DNA of 64,000 bases from Moniliella sp. 'wahieum' (Eukaryota > Basidiomycota > Moniliellomycetes > Moniliellales > Moniliellaceae), in assembly GCA_003971905.1 (NCBI GenBank), contig RSEE01000052.1, positions 434,001 through 498,000 on the forward strand, read 5' to 3'. Both the position numbers and the translations under genes were made by a program. The notes under the pieces were generated by a model. That model saw nothing but the letters and a program-made list of their open reading frames with translations, did no database searches and had not been told where the DNA came from. Below, piece after piece: positions 54,089-64,000 of the stretch (position 1 is the stretch's first letter; every line of letters starts with the position of its first letter).

Positions 54089-56346
54089 ACAGTCCACAAG
54101 TTGAACAATGTTGTGGTGGACGCATATGAAAGAAGTTGCACGGGGATATCTGTTACGGGCGCGAAGGCGGGTGGCCCGCCGCGAGCCCATCCTTTCCCCT
54201 AGTATCCCTTGCCTGGGTTATAGGTCTACGTCAAGACTAGTCTCAATTGATTGAAGTTGAGAAAACCCATACGCTCCATCGTGTCCAAAAGGGAGCATGC
54301 TCCCAAGACCAGATCAACGTTCACATCCCTTTCGTACGGCCGAAGTGGTCCATGCGTGTGGTTCTGAGTCCCTGATCGTACTAGTTATCCGACTTCACAA
54401 TGAGTCTTTGGTATTTGATTCTTGGACGCAAGTGAGTGCTAAGCTGAGCCTCCGGACCTGCACGTCAGCTGCTTCTGATGTGAGTGTCTCGATTTCGTTG
54501 GGAGACTCTCCCCGGCTCATGCCTTTTTTACGTTTCTAGTTGAGGGCGGAGAACCTGTCATGTACCTCGGGCATTTCCGGTTTGACTGTGTTCCCATTTC
54601 TGGCTGCGAGGGAGTGTTTTCCTCTTTCTCCGTTGGGTAGTTGTCTATCCCTTAATCCTGCCTGTATAACCCTTCATTCATGATCCTTTCCCCCCAACGG
54701 TTCATTTCTTCTTTTCCTTCGTCTTCTTCTTCTTCTTCATCTTAGTCGTTCGCGCTTCATCCCTTCCTTTCGCCTTTTGTCCCTGTACAACATCCTTTGC
54801 CAATTCATCCCCTTGACCAATCAATCCACTCTCATGTTACTCTAGTTCGCCAGCAGTCCTACGGACCTACTGCTCCCAGACGCCACCTGTTGGTTTTTCG
54901 GTATTCTTTTTTCGATCGGGCATCCACATTGCGGTCAATATCTAGCGTTCAGTCTATACTGTCCACGGATCCGGCGGCCATCATACAAGAGTTGTGAATG
55001 GTTCTGTCAGACAGAACTTGTCCTACCTGCTCCCTAAGGACTTGTCCTACCTGTTCAACCTTTTGGCCAACCCTTCAGAACCACGGACTCCAAGCACGTT
55101 AGTCCCGCTCGTTCCGGTGCATACGTATAACCTTGCCGCACGTGTCGAAAAGTACTAATGTCCCAATGAAGAGGCCTCGCCTCGTCTCTAGCGAGCAAGA
55201 TTCGGTTGGATCTTCCAATAGTGTTCCGGCTCGATCAACCATGAATAGCCAGTGTATATCCCTCAAGGAAATCAGACCCCTAAAAGCTATGGTTCGGGCT
55301 CGAGTCCGGGGCCCGCCCATGACAGTATCGGAGTGTTGTGTTTTTGATTCCTCGGCCAGAGGTATGAGCCAGGGTGAGATCGGCGAAGCTTGGACCCATG
55401 CCCCGTCACGGAAACTAATAGCGAACAGCAGTTGGATCTATTATCATGTCTGCAACTTCCATGATCGGCCATGCCGCTGATGGCAAGCACAGAAGGACTG
55501 ACTGCAATTTTCCGTGACTCGCGTGCTCCAGATTAGATATGGCCGCGTCTCGTTCCCCTCCTTCCTTTTCTCCCTGTTGCACGGAAGGTCAGACTAGCGT
55601 CACGAGTTTACAAGAAGCTGTAGAAGACTAGTAGTGTGAAGGCAGTTAATTGGGTATTGCATTGCACATGAGCCACAGATGAGGCTAGAAACTACTCTTG
55701 CCCTCCAGGAAGGAATATTGGAAGAAATGAACCGGAAGGTTCCGGGCTTGGGCTTCCGTCGCCACTACACAAGTACGGCGTCACATCACCACCAGCCCAA
55801 GGACGCTAGCGACGGGTTTCCCTCAATCTCTCGAGCTCAATCTCCACCACAACCTATATAGGCACGGGAGTGGCCAGGTGCGGGGAGATCCGGGATATAG
55901 GACCCAGTCGCGGTCACGCAGTGGCTCCAGGACCTTGTATCCCAGGCTCTTGGTGCGGAGGTCGGAACGTTGTCCACACCCTTGACTGTTTCCGTCCTGC
56001 ACAGCGCAAATCGTCCTTGCTTGGTATAGCGTGAAGCTAGCCACTTGTCAGTTAACCGACGTTAGGCGTTGACGGTCACCACCTACCCGGCTCCAAGTTG
56101 TCATTAATCGTGGGCGTGACCGATTTACCGCGCTCGCTCATTTTGATCGCTCTGTAACTAGTAAAGCTTAAAGCACCTTGCCCCGCCCCCATTCTTTCGC
56201 CCTGGAATGGCGAGCGGGGTTCAAGACGTTCAAGTTTCAAGCTTCACTTTGATCAATGAAGCCTTGGAGCTGGGAAGCGCAGTCGGGGGGTTCGTCTCAG
56301 ATCAGAGTTGCGTGTCTCAGATCAGAGGGGATGGTCTCAGACTGTC

Positions 56347-56363
56347 ATCGGTGACCGGTGAGC
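56347..56363. repeat. Heptad pair, ACCGGT core (spacer G)
   Basis: ATCGGT+G, ACCGGT+G, AGCGC: a copy of the style seen at 14633-14657. Confidence 0.65.
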
Positions 56364-56394
56364 GCAGAGTGTATTAAGCTTTGGGCGTTGGGTT

Positions 56395-56419
56395 ACGCGT
56401 TACGCGTTACGCGTTACGG
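56395..56419. repeat. Heptad array, ACGCGT core (spacer T)
   Basis: Three perfect ACGCGT+T units and a partial fourth. Confidence 0.9.
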
Positions 56420-56575
56420 CAGGGGAACAGTGAATTAGTGAAACGTGAAGGGCTGCGAGGTGCCGGGCTGCCACTGTGCTTTGCAGCTGCTCTGGAACCT
56501 GCTGCCAGGTGCCACTGGGTGGAGTGTGGATGTGACCCGTGCACGCAGGAGCGCAGGAGCGCTGTGGATGACATC

Positions 56576-56589
56576 ATGCATCATGCATC
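56576..56589. repeat. Heptad pair, ATGCAT core (spacer C)
   Basis: Two perfect ATGCAT+C units. Confidence 0.8.
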
Positions 56590-57357
56590 CCCATCAAATT
56601 TCAAAGCTGGTCTCAGTGTGGGATCTGAGATCGATCACATGCATAGTGGACCGGCCACCTCCCGGCCACTAGGCACTCCCGGCCACACCAAGGCGCCCGC
56701 GACTCTGTGCCACCTGGCCACCCGACCAGGGATGCAGGAATCGTAGGGTTGCTCGTTAGCAGGGCGCAGTCTGGCGGAGTGGTAAGGCTAACGTCTGACA
56801 GGGACAAAGCGCCAGAGGCTAGACCGGAGGGACGGTCGAACGGAGGAGGTACATAGCAGGCCACCCAGTCGACGTGGTTTGTTTTTTTATTGCTGAGATG
56901 TGAGATCTCAGGGCGGAGTACGGCGTGACGACTGGGTACGTAGCGCACAAGGGCTACAATCAATACAGGGGCGGCGTTGCGTGGTTGGGACTGGGGGGCA
57001 GCGTGCACAAGGCCAGGGCGGAGAAGCGGCAGGTATAGCCGCTGAGGCGCTGAGGATGCGGCCACTAGCTCCCTGTGTGAATATTGAATGGGGATGGATG
57101 AGAGGATGGATGAGGGTACATTGATGTGGGGACGGTGGCGGAGGGTGGTGCTGTGGGATGCATGTGATGTGGCTGGGGTGCCTGTGATGCATGTGACAGG
57201 AGTGAGTAACTAGTGACATGGTGACACGGGACAGCGGCAGAGTGCTGGTGAGTGGGCGGCGTGCGATTCACAATGCTGGGCAGCTGCTTGGGAGCGTCCC
57301 GCTTTCGGCTGCTGGCTGCCGCGTGCGCGTTGAGGTGCTAGCCGATAGGCGCTGCAC

Positions 57358-57386
57358 GTTGGACGTTGGACGTTGGACGTTGGGGT
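57358..57386. repeat. Period-7 array GGACGTT
   Basis: About four units. Period 7 with a central ACGT, but the hexamer is not fully self-complementary (G instead of A before it). Confidence 0.85.
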
Positions 57387-57633
57387 GGCGACACACGGTG
57401 TACTCCGAAGCGCAACCCAGCGTGTCGAGCTTACGCTTGAGCGTACGCTTGACGCTTCTTGCACACCAACCCTACTGCGCAACACAGCCCCCCAGCAGAT
57501 CGTACATCCTCCCCTCCGTCTTCCCTCCGCTCCGCCCCAGGCTGCTGGACCAGCACGCCGTCTGAGCATCAGCCAGCACGCCCACCCAGCAGCTCGTCCG
57601 CCGCCATCCGCTCCCCCCCCCACCTTCTCCGCC

Positions 57634-60600
57634 ATGCCACTCCACCCGCTGCCCCCCCCCGCCGCCCCCGCCCAGGGCATGCTCTCCATCCGCCCCGGCC
57701 CCAGCAAGCCCCCGCCCCGCAAGCGCAACCGCCTCGCCCTCAGCTGCACCCACTGCCGGTACGTCTCCCTCCCGCTCCGCTCCGCCCGCCTTGCTCACCC
57801 CCCCCCCCCCCACAGCGACCGCAAGATCCGCTGCAGCCGCGAGATCCCCTGCGAGCAGTGCATCAAGCGCGGCGACGAGCAGTCGTGCCACGTCGAGTAC
57901 TTTAAGCACCGCGCCGCCCAAGAGCGCGCCGAGCGCGAACACGACGAGACTGTCGCTGCCGTGGAGCCCAAACCGAACACCATCTCCTCGCGCTGCAAGA
58001 TCGGATCGACCAGCTGGAGAACCAGCGCCGCCAGGACCGTATCCATACCGAACGCCTCCAGGCCGCCCTCGACCAGGCCCGCCGTGCCCCCGTCCTGCTG
58101 CCGACCCCATCCCAACCGGCCGACATGGCCCAGGAGTATGCCCATCTCAAGGCGCGCATGCACCAGCTCCAAGCCCAGCTGGCCCAACGATCTCGCACCA
58201 CCGCCGATGATCCCGACCGAGCCTTGCCCCCCTCGGTCCGCAAGTACACGGCCGCCGAGGAGGAGCCTTCGCCGCGACCCGAACCCGCCACCGACGCGGA
58301 AAATGCAGTGGCCATGCTGGAGACGTTGGTCAACCAGCCCCCCGTGCCACCGCCGGCGCCCAAGGGCCAGAGCCGCATGGCCGACCGCATGGCCGTCTCG
58401 CGCCTAGTGCATGCCCACAACTCGGATCGCAAGGTGGCCTCCCACCGGCCCAGCCCGGCTGCCCGCCCTATCAAGCTGGATCCCTTGGTGCCCTTACCGC
58501 AAGAGGGCATGGAGCGGCCCTACCCTCCGCTGTCCAACCCTGCCTTGGCCCAGGCCGACATGGCGTCCGGACCTTCCTTTTCCGCGCGCGAGATGCGGGA
58601 CGATGCGTCATCGTCGGCGCATTCGGAAATGCGCTCGACCCAATCCGTTCGCTCCACGCGCTCCAGCGCCGGCACGCCACCCACCGAGGTGGAGGAAGAG
58701 TGGGATGGCGAGGCGGACTTGACGGCCCACCTGGGTGCCAAGCACAAGGGTCTCCTCAAGGTCTACAATGGCTCCGAGACCAAGCTTGGTTTGGGGTGGG
58801 CTGGACGTTTGCCGCGGCGGCCGAGAAGGGCGAGTTTGAACAAATCCGCCAAAGGTACCTTGATGCCGGAGAAGGCTTGGGCGACGGACAAGCGGAACGC
58901 GAAGCCATCTTGCGCACCATCTTGCGCACCTTGCCCACGCGCGAGGTGATGTACGACTTGTTTGATTCGTACGAGCAACGCGCCAACTTTATCCACACGC
59001 GCGCCGTGCACGTTTGGCCAGGTCAAGCGCGAATTGGACACGCTGTTGGCATGTCCGGACGAGGCGTCGCGCGCCCACGTACTCAACGTGCTCGATACCG
59101 GATGGCTGGCCTTGCTCCTCATGCTGCTCGTGCTCGGCCTCAAATTTTACCCTTGCCCCGACGCGGAGAAGAACAATGAACGGTTGTCCCTTGGTTTGCT
59201 CAATGCGTCGTGCACCATGAACTGCTGGTACTCATCAGCCAAGACGATTGTTGCCATGCTCAATTACGGTGTGACCAACCCGACCCTGTCGCTGATCCAG
59301 GCCATGCTGTGCATTGACCTCCACGGCGCGGAAGATGAGTCGACCATGCAGTGGCTCCAAAAGGCCGCCCAGCATGCCGCCCGCGTTTTGGGCATTGACC
59401 GTCTCGGACGTCCGACCGTGGCGAGCGGCGCTGAGGGCGCCGAGGGCGAGTCGGAACAAGAGTTGATGATGCGGTACGAGATGGGCAAACGAGTTTTGGT
59501 CCCTCGTCTCGCGCGACTGGTACGCGTCCCAAATCGCCGGCTTGCTCTACAATATCATCATCCCCGACCAATTCTCCACCCCCAAGCCGGGCAACTACAA
59601 TGATGCCGACTTGGAACAGATGGTCGTGCCTGCGCCCCGGCCCGAGGCGAATACACCGATGCGTCCTATGCCCTGGCCCGGGCCGCGCTGGGCAACACGA
59701 TCCGCAAACACACGGATCTCATCAACCGTCGTGCAGCCGAGATGGGGATCAATGCGTTCCTCGTCCGTTTGCACCCGGACGATGTGGCGCTGCTCGACGC
59801 TTCGTACCGTTCGTTGTTGGAGGTGGAGTTTCCCTTGTTTTACCGCATGAAGAACCCCACCACGCCCCCGACCCAGTGTGGCCATGGAACGCGCCCTGTT
59901 GCACAACATTATCTTTTCCCAGTTGTTGCGCCTCCACCGTTTTTCCCTCTCGTCGCGCGACGAAGGCCTGGACGGCGTGCAGGCCCGGGTGGGCGGACGG
60001 GATACGTGTGTGCTGTTGGCGCGCAGCATGTTGAATGCGCTCGGGACGCTGCAACAAGGCATCACGGCAATTGGTCGACTGTGGTGCTTGCGTGGCCACC
60101 TGTTCCAGGCGGCGGCGGTGTTGGTGCTGGACCTGGCCCTGAGGCCGCAACTGCGCACCAACCGTGCCCAAGTCCGCAAACAAGTCATGACGGCCGTCAT
60201 GGCGTTGCGCTTTGTGCTGCACTACAACCCGCCGTCAAACGGTCGTTGCGCATCTTGCTCGGCCTGCTGGCGGAAGAAGATGGGCAGTGGAAACAACGCG
60301 TGCAGGCTGTCGGCCCGCACGTGGAACCTGTCCCACCTCTACCCGGTACACGCACCATGCTCGCCCTCGCCTTGCGCATCCGCGCCGTCATTTCCCAGCA
60401 ACACAACGCCGACTTGTCCCCGAGCGAAAGCACCCAGATGGAACAGGCCGTGGCCTACGTCACCTCCACCGCGCTGGGCCGACTTGGCCAACCCCACCTT
60501 GTCCCCACCCGACGTGGCCGTCGACGGCTCCAGCCCAGGCACCAGAACCGGCACAGACGCCCCCGCCGGATCCTGGTTCACCTTGCCTTCCAACTTTGGC

Positions 60601-61370
60601 ACCCAAGTCGCCGCGCTCGGCGGCGGCGGCAGCTCCCAAATGCCCGTCGCTTTCTTACCGGCGGAATGAGTTCTATGGGCTGCTTGCGTCCGTCCAGTAC
60701 TCTCTTGCCCCCCTTGTCCGCCCAGATACTTTCTCCCAAACCGCCTTTGACTTCCACTTCGAATTCGCCTTTGGCGTTGCGCTCTTCGGCTTCGACTTCT
60801 GCTCCGACTTCTGCTCCGACTTCTGCTTCGGCTTCGGCTTCTGCTTCTGCTTCTGCTTCTGCTTCTGCTTCTTCTGCTTCTGCTTCTGCTTCTGCTTCTG
60901 CTTCAACGATGGCTTCAACAATGACGTTAGGTTCCAGCTCGGGATCCCCACCGGGCTCCTCCCCGCCCTACGTTTCCTCTACCCACACGCTCTTCCGTCC
61001 CGGCCTGACCCAGCCACCGTTAAGTGGCTACGCCAGCATCCTCCCTGACCCGGCCTTGGTCGCGCCCGGCGATGACTTTAGCCTGTCGGCCTTTTTGTCC
61101 CAACACGCTGCCCTCTCACCACCAACGATCCCAGTCACCGTCCCCTCGGGCCCGTGCCCGTGCCCGCTCCCACCCACCCACGACCACGACGTTGCGTCCC
61201 CCGACTACGACCCCAGGGACACGGCGTGCCACGCCCGCGACGGCACTCTGCCCGGTGGCTTGGGCGGACTGCCGCCCTCGGCCCCCGCGCCCCACGGTAC
61301 GAATACCAGTGTCGATGCTTTCTTCCGCTGGGTGCTGGACCAGGGCGGGTCGTACCCCCCCGTGGAGTAG
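57634..61370 (+). CDS. Zn(2)-Cys(6) fungal transcription factor
   Basis: Nuclear regulator with unknown targets. The start MPLHPLPPPAAPAQGML leads to the basic stretch KPPPRKRNRLALS and the zinc cluster. An intron at 57759-57815 (GTACGT donor, C14 tract, CACAG acceptor) splits the cluster after its second Cys. Spliced spacing is C-X2-C-X6-C-X5-C-X2-C-X8-C, exactly the GAL4-class pattern. A coiled-coil linker follows (MAQEYAHLKARMHQLQAQLA, about 58125). The middle-homology region (about 58800-60300) includes LPTREVMYDLFDSYEQRA, FIHTRAVHVP, NASCTMNCWYSSAK, QAMLCIDLHGAEDES and LQKAAQHAARVLGIDRLG. The C-terminus is Ser/Ala/Pro low complexity and ends PPVE at 61370. About six frame changes. I cannot name an orthologue. 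Confidence 0.88.
60775..60908 (+). repeat. TTCTGC-type hexanucleotide microsatellite inside the transcription factor
   Basis: Over 100 bp of CTTCTGC/CTTCGGC words. In the coding frame it gives alternating Ser and Ala (with some Pro/Thr); the other frames give Phe-Cys or Leu-Leu runs. Its length is divisible by 3 in most steps, so it is tolerated. Confidence 0.9.
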
Positions 61371-61785
61371 GAGCGCGTACGCTAAGGTGACGGTGACGGT
61401 GACGGTGGGCGGGGCAGAACGGGAGAGCAGGGCACTGCCCGATCGGGTCGGGTTGTATTTTTATCTCGGTATGAACGTGCGGGTGTTGGTATTGGTATTG
61501 GTACAGGTATGCATGCATTGTGCGATTGGACTCGGGGATAGGGAGGGACTAGGGACTAGGGATTAGGGATTAGGGATGGGACTGGTGATTACTTGGTGCT
61601 GGTCGTAGCGGATGGGCTTCCGTGGAGCTTGGCAAGGCAGGCTCCAAGGGTCTCGTGCGTGGCTGAGGGGCGGGAAGAACGAGAACGAGTAGGATAAGTA
61701 GGCTACAGGAGGATGGCGACTTGTGTTCTATCTGTTCTTACGCGGATCGAAGAAGGGATGTGCGGTGTGCGTGTACTTAGTTGGC
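61371..61785. other. Intergenic region after the zinc-cluster gene
   Basis: Holds GGTGAC hexamer repeats at 61385-61406 and a period-7 GGGACTA/GGGATTA array at 61549-61580. No gene. Confidence 0.55.
61549..61580 (+). repeat. Period-7 array GGGACTA to GGGATTA
   Basis: Four to five units, changing from ACTAGGG to ATTAGGG and ending GGGATGG. Resembles telomere words (TTAGGG) with one extra base, but is interior to the contig. Confidence 0.8.
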
Positions 61786-61978
61786 TTATAATAGGTTGAC
61801 TGATCTCGCTCCGTCCCCCATTTCTCCATACTCCTTCGTCCCGAACCTCTCGCTCTTTCCCCATTCTTCCGCTTCGCACCAGGCCTCTGCTCTTGCGTCT
61901 TCCCCACTGCACGAACGAGTGCTACGTTCCTTGACCTACACTCTCGACGTCGCTCTCGCCTTGGCATCGACCGTGGCA
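61786..61978 (+). mobile_element. Degenerate solo LTR of the same Ty3/Gypsy family
   Basis: Aligns block by block with the other LTRs: TTGACTGATCTCGCTC, CTCGCTCTTTCCCCATT, CTTCGCACCA, GAACGAGTGCTAC, CCTTGACCTACACTC and CCGTGGCA. No internal element sequence flanks it. Its ends are worn and no target duplication was seen. Confidence 0.72.
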
Positions 61979-62612
61979 GTACCGGATGTGTGGTTTGGCA
62001 TGGCCGAGACCAAAGGGCGGCGCGGGCTTCCCATTGCAGCTCTGCCCCGGGGCTCAGCGCCCAGGCACCGTAGGTAGCGTGAGACGCACGCGGCTGGATG
62101 TGGCACGGTCAAAGTGCCGCGTCGGCCAAGTGGACTCCGTATCTACGCGTTCACGCGCGTTCACTGGGCGACAGGCACTGTCACATATATACAGTCAGTT
62201 GACTGATACCCGCGTTGTCACCGACACGGCCCATGGCAGGTGGCTCCGTCCGCTTCCTTCCCCTCCTGACGGTGTCGAGTATTCCGTTGCCTCTTCCTAG
62301 GCAGGCTATGGGGGCATGGTTCTGTTACTGCCACGTGGTTAGCAGTAGGTCTGACTCGTTTTCTTTCAGTTAATTCATAGCTTTGGTAGTACTACCTACT
62401 AATTAATACTCAGAAGGGTTTCTTTTCTTTTGTAGCAATGCCTGTATTTGGCCTCCCACCACCTGTATCCCGCTCCCGCTTGTACTCGATACTCCTCCTC
62501 TCTCTCCGCTGTATCCGCTCTGTGCAGCGTAGCGACTCCGGGGTCCCGATTGCGTTCTGGCATACTTGTGTCGCGGAGTTCCGTAGAGACAAGAGAAGAA
62601 AAAAAATATCAC
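61979..62612. other. No supported gene
   Basis: Nothing recognisable apart from the poly(A) (plus strand) that forms the tRNA-Lys terminator at 62599-62606. Confidence 0.5.
62599..62606 (-). terminator. RNA polymerase III terminator for tRNA-Lys
   Basis: A8 on the plus strand (T8 on the transcribed-sense minus strand) seven bases past the tRNA 3' end. Confidence 0.88.
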
Positions 62613-62702
62613 GCCTCACGCGGGACTCGAACCCGCAGCCGTGGGATGGCCGTTTAAGCACTGCTTAAAAGTCCCAAATTCTACCGATTGAAATAGCGAG
62701 GC
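62613..62702 (-). tRNA. tRNA-Lys (anticodon UUU) with an 18-nt intron
   Basis: On the minus strand: acceptor stem GCCTCGC/GTGAGGC (one G-U), D arm TTTC-AATCGGTA-GAA, anticodon stem TGGGA/TCCCA around a 25-nt loop. The loop reads CU-UUU-A, an 18-nt intron, then A38. The intron contains TGCTTAAA, which can pair with TTTAAGCA spanning the anticodon, as expected for an intron-containing pre-tRNA. Variable loop CGGCT and T arm GCGGG-TTCGAGT-CCCGC. Confidence 0.92.
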
Positions 62703-63436
62703 CGAGTTGTTCGCCGGGGGGGCGTGGGCCACTCGTACGTAACCCTCCAGCTCCATCTCCATCTCCATCTCCATCTCCATCTCCATATTGTCTGGTCCAC
62801 ACCAGGTTGTTATGCGTTGTGTGGCGACCCCGTCGATCGACTGGAACGACAGAAGGTGGGATGGTGTATTGCCTGCCTTTTCCCCAACTTACCATATCAA
62901 CGCGTACTTATAGTACTTGTATCCCCGCAGGGTGGCGCACAGCTGGTAAGGTACAGCCATTCTCTTGTCAGCCTGCAAGAGCTGAGCTTGCGCCGGCGGG
63001 GGTCCAACCTCTCCTGCGTCTCCGCCGCGATAGGGTTCCGCTCTGGACTCGATTCCTCATCTCTTGGTGATACCTGGCGGAGTGTTGATGGTCCTCGAGG
63101 GCGCAACATATCTCTTTTCCACTACTGTTGGACCAAGAACCAGTGTAGGCATATTACAAACAAGGGAAGTACAGACATAGTTGAAGTCCGCATTGTTGGC
63201 ATATAGTCCAGTCTGGGTCGTCTTCGGTGGGCATGGCGAGCATGGCCATCAAATGGCGAAGAGCAGAGTTAAGTCAGCGCTAAGCAGTCCTAGTACTTTA
63301 TCTGGACGAGATCACTTCCCCCCCGCCCTCTCCCGATGCTCAGGTACACGGTACCCACATCCTCGTCACACGCCTCAGGGGCGAGGCCTACATGTCCGGC
63401 TTCAGAAGCGGTAGGCCATTTCAATACGATGCAATC
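62703..63436. other. No supported gene
   Basis: Contains a CTCCAT hexanucleotide repeat (about six units) at 62751-62786. Otherwise featureless to me; it includes the 3' flank of the DNAJC8-like gene. Confidence 0.5.
62751..62786 (+). repeat. CTCCAT tandem repeat
   Basis: Six hexanucleotide units ending before ATTGTC; a plain microsatellite. Confidence 0.9.
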
Positions 63437-64000
63437 CTAGCCCAGAACGGCATTCTTCTTTTTCTTCTTCTTTACCCCCTCCTCCCTTGACAAACGTTCT
63501 CCACCCATCCACTCGTTCGTCCCGCGTCTCCTCCCACTGCTTGGCATCTTCCGCTCTTCTCTTGCGCTCGCGGATCGTATCCTCCCGCTTCTTCGACTCG
63601 GCTCCTTCAGCAGCGTGCTGCAGTCGTACCGCCCGACGCCGACGAAGCTCGTCGTCCACCATGATTTCCTGCGTGTGGGTCCTCAGTTTCTCCTCAAACG
63701 ATTTGCCCATCGCTTGGATCCGTGGATGGTCCGAGGGCGTATCCGGTGGCAAGTCAAGTTCGCGCAACAAGGTCAGTCGTGCTTCCATCACCACCTCGTC
63801 CAATTTCTTCCGCGCCGTCTCATCCAGGAGCTGGCTCGACGCTTTCTTCTAACAGATCAAACGCTTCCACCGCTCGTGCTGGGATAAGTCAGTCTTCTCT
63901 TCTTCCCATGGCACACCCCACGTGGGAGCAAAAGGTGCCAAAGAACAACAGGGAAGGAAATCGATACGAGCCACACATACGGTGCTGCACCTTGTCGGGG
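63437..64000 (-). CDS. DNAJC8/Spf31-like splicing-associated protein, 3' part
   Basis: Only the C-terminal part is inside the window. It reads AVEAFDLLEEASSQLLDET, ARKKLDEVVMEARLTLLREL, a helical, highly charged region (KKREDTIRERKRRAEDAKQW) and EETRDERVDGWRTFVKGGG. The E-E-T-R-x-x-R-V-x-x-W motif followed by a Lys tail is characteristic of the DNAJC8/Spf31 C-terminus. With a one-base correction in the G run, the end becomes a KKKKKK-type tail and NAVLG-stop at 63437, better than the longer frame that ends at 63402. An acceptor (TATCCCAG) near 63883 suggests an intron just upstream. The J domain should lie beyond the right edge. Confidence 0.65.

Larger units (their letters stand above)
50667..57633. 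other. Gene-poor block, no supported gene in 7 kb
   Basis: No ORF carries a recognisable domain or survives a check of both frames and splice sites. The minus-strand frame at 51085-51405 ends in a donor-like GTGAGTACGG but has no partner exon I can find. Contains heptad arrays at 54061-54088, 56347-56363, 56395-56419, 56576-56589 and 57358-57386, and a 14-bp repeat (AGTCGAGCACCA words) near 53735-53762. The last few hundred bases are the promoter side of the zinc-cluster gene. Confidence 0.5.

Noticed and set aside
60775-60908. A membrane or Cys-rich protein encoded by the Phe-Cys frame of the microsatellite
   Set aside because: Only an alternative frame of a TTCTGC repeat within the transcription factor gene.
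61549-61580. A telomere repeat
   Set aside because: The unit is 7 bases, is interior and is followed by conserved genes; better grouped with the heptad arrays.

Overview
This is nuclear DNA from a filamentous or yeast-like fungus, most likely a basidiomycete and possibly Ustilaginomycotina. The evidence is short introns (57-140 nt), most with GTACGT or GTATGT donors and CTGAC/CTAAC branch sites; a Zn2Cys6 regulator; a beta-tubulin with one early intron after a V-Y-Y-N-E-A-S-N-A-R stretch; and a full set of fungal housekeeping genes (PKA regulatory subunit, Drs2 flippase, Smc3, PP2A B56, Sec66, Cue5, Pan2, Leu5). The organism call is an inference and is weak below phylum level.

Layout. 1-1280: PKA regulatory subunit, running off the left edge. 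1.3-8.9 kb: gene-poor, with fragments of a Ty3/Gypsy element and short tandem repeats. 8.9-10.3 kb: a CENP-B/psq-type DNA-binding protein. 10.3-22.9 kb: a second gene-poor block with decayed Ty3/Gypsy pieces, including a solo LTR with a 5-bp target duplication nested inside an older integrase. 22.9-50.7 kb: a gene-dense block with tRNA-Arg(UCU), drs2, smc3, a secreted protein, B56, sec66, a vWA protein, beta-tubulin, cue5, pan2 and leu5. 50.7-57.6 kb: a third gene-poor block. 57.6-61.4 kb: a zinc-cluster transcription factor, followed by another LTR, tRNA-Lys(UUU) and the 3' part of a DNAJC8/Spf31-like splicing protein at the right edge. These are mostly unrelated housekeeping functions (signalling, lipid asymmetry, cohesion, phosphatase targeting, ER translocation, cytoskeleton, autophagy adaptor, deadenylation, CoA import), not a pathway cluster. 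B56/sec66 and pan2/leu5 are divergent pairs; drs2/smc3 and sec66/vWA are convergent.

Two properties cut across the window. First, nearly every conserved gene is broken by single-base frame changes, several clearly at homopolymers, so the sequence looks like an unpolished long-read assembly and coordinates below are gene spans rather than clean ORFs. Second, the gene-poor DNA is studded with tandem arrays of period 7, most of them a self-complementary hexamer of form A-NNNN-T plus one spacer base. At least eleven (twelve counting one single copy) of the sixteen possible self-complementary tetramer cores occur. I regard this heptad grammar as the most unusual signal here.
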